From an uncultured Lachnospiraceae bacterium (GTDB lineage Bacteria > Bacillota > Clostridia > Lachnospirales > Lachnospiraceae), in NCBI GenBank assembly GCA_905236275.1, contig CAJOPI010000120.1, forward strand, positions 1 through 7,510: a DNA stretch of 7,510 bases, read 5' to 3'. How positions within the stretch are numbered: the first letter of the stretch is position 1; each line of letters starts with the position of its first letter. Positions 6,625 to 7,510 of this stretch are shown piece after piece. The position numbers and the translations under genes are program-made. The notes under the pieces are model-generated. The model was not told where the DNA came from and searched no databases. It saw only the letters and a program-made list of their open reading frames with translations.

Positions 6625-7507
6625 AGTTGGAAGAAACTGTGGGATTTGAATTATTTGCTGAAACCACACTTCCTTCGTAATTGCCTGAAAGCTTAAGAGT
6701 ACCGTTGCTATAGCTCCGATTGTCCTTCTTGATCTTGACGGCTTTTGATTTACCGCTCTTATTCTGATATACAACCCTTACAGACTTTACTTTATCTCCG
6801 CTCTTGTTGAACAGAATAGAAAGTGCATACCAATCTGCGGATACAGAAGGCTTCTTCTCCTTAGAAATAATTACATTAGACTTAGCAACTGAGAACTTAG
6901 GAATATAAAGCTCTATAGGAGTGTTTGACTTCGAAGCTTTAAGCAGTGCCTTGAGCTTTGCCTTATCATCCTTAGTGAGACTGCTTTTTGCGGATTTATC
7001 TACTGCCGAGAAACCAATATAAACTGAACCGGTATCGGTCTTCTTGTAGCCTTTTCTGAACTTAACCTTTGTTACCTTGAAAACCGTACTTGGAGCTGAA
7101 AGCTCGCTTACTGTGAAAGTCATATTAAGCTGTGCAGGATCTATTTTAGCTCCTGTGTACATAGGTGTCTCGTTAAAGCTTACTTTAACATGATAACTTC
7201 CGATAGACACATTACTAACGGTAAAAGTGTTGCTTGAATCGGTTTTTTCTGTACCGCTGTTCTCTTCTTCGCTCACTACATCTTCTGCTGCTGTTGTTTC
7301 AACAACTGATTCTTCAGTTTCAGCAGTATCTGTAGAACTTACTGTTGTCATTGTATCGGAAGACTGAGCTTCAGTCTCGCTAACCCCGCTGACAACCTCA
7401 ACAGTAGTTTCTTCACCCTCAACAGTTACTTCATCTGCGAATGCTATGGCATTTGTTGTAAATACCATTGAAACAGCAAGCAGAAGAGAAAGCATTTTCT
7501 TGTTCAT
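6623..7507 (-). CDS. Secreted protein with acidic stalk, unknown function
   Basis: About 294 residues. The start MNKKMLSLLLAVSMVF has a basic n-region, a hydrophobic core and a probable signal-peptidase site AFA-DE after residue 24, so the protein is exported. No lipobox, LPxTG or membrane anchor was seen. Residues 25-93 form a low-complexity stalk of Ser, Thr, Glu and Val that is strongly acidic and nearly free of lysine. Residues 94-294 are different: lysine-rich, with alternating beta-type stretches (TFTVSNVSIGSYHVKVSF, YTGAKIDPAQLNMTFTV, KVKSVRVVYQNKSGKSK), suggesting one or two beta-sandwich domains, perhaps Ig-like. No cysteine is present and no catalytic motif was recognised. The start is ATG at 7507; a GTG at 7510 precedes it and the frame is open to the window edge, so the ribosome binding site and promoter lie outside and a longer form cannot be excluded. 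Binding to cell wall or glycan is speculation. Confidence 0.8.
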   Translation of the reverse strand: MNKKMLSLLLAVSMVFTTNAIAFADEVTVEGEETTVEVVSGVSETEAQSSDTMTTVSSTDTAETEESVVETTAAEDVVSEEENSGTEKTDSSNTFTVSNVSIGSYHVKVSFNETPMYTGAKIDPAQLNMTFTVSELSAPSTVFKVTKVKFRKGYKKTDTGSVYIGFSAVDKSAKSSLTKDDKAKLKALLKASKSNTPIELYIPKFSVAKSNVIISKEKKPSVSADWYALSILFNKSGDKVKSVRVVYQNKSGKSKAVKIKKDNRSYSNGTLKLSGNYEGSVVSANNSNPTVSSN

Positions 7508-7510
7508 CAC

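Overview
The window looks like chromosomal DNA of an anaerobic Firmicute of class Clostridia, most likely Lachnospiraceae (Butyrivibrio or Roseburia type). The reasons are strong AGGAGG-type ribosome binding sites, a perfect CIRCE (HrcA) operator, an HtpG of the long clostridial type, and a secreted protein with a Gram-positive signal peptide and a Ser/Thr/Glu-rich stalk. The family assignment is inference from style; no rRNA or tRNA is present to confirm it.

Layout. (1) Bases 1-3637, + strand: the 3' end of a surface-polysaccharide operon. It holds a Wzx-type flippase that enters from the left edge, a membrane-anchored extracytoplasmic protein of unknown function, and a large polytopic membrane protein that resembles GT-C glycosyltransferases. 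The genes are 6 bases apart and then overlapping, so they are probably co-transcribed. (2) Bases 3589-4224, - strand: a small integral membrane protein with an HExxH motif, resembling M50-type intramembrane metalloproteases. Its 3' end overlaps the 3' end of the polysaccharide operon by 49 bases. (3) Bases 4225-4539: a divergent control region. It holds a consensus extended -10 promoter reading left, an imperfectly duplicated palindromic repeat, a perfect CIRCE operator, and a near-consensus sigma-A promoter reading right. (4) Bases 4540-6573, + strand: htpG (bacterial Hsp90). (5) Bases 6573-6624: a perfect 22-bp bidirectional terminator whose arms run into both flanking stop codons. (6) Bases 6623-7507, - strand: a secreted protein of unknown function with an acidic Ser/Thr/Glu stalk and a lysine-rich C-terminal region.

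How they fit together. The first three genes plausibly act in export and modification of a cell-surface glycan: the flippase moves lipid-linked units outward, and the GT-C-like protein could add sugars on the outer face with the anchored protein as partner. HtpG appears to be under HrcA heat-shock control, which differs from the Bacillus subtilis model. The membrane protease and the secreted protein are neighbours with no demonstrated link to either system. No mobile element, CRISPR array, defence system or RNA gene was seen. The most unusual items are the CIRCE-htpG arrangement, the extra linkers in HtpG, the duplicated palindrome in the control region, and the unrecognised two-gene membrane pair after the flippase.
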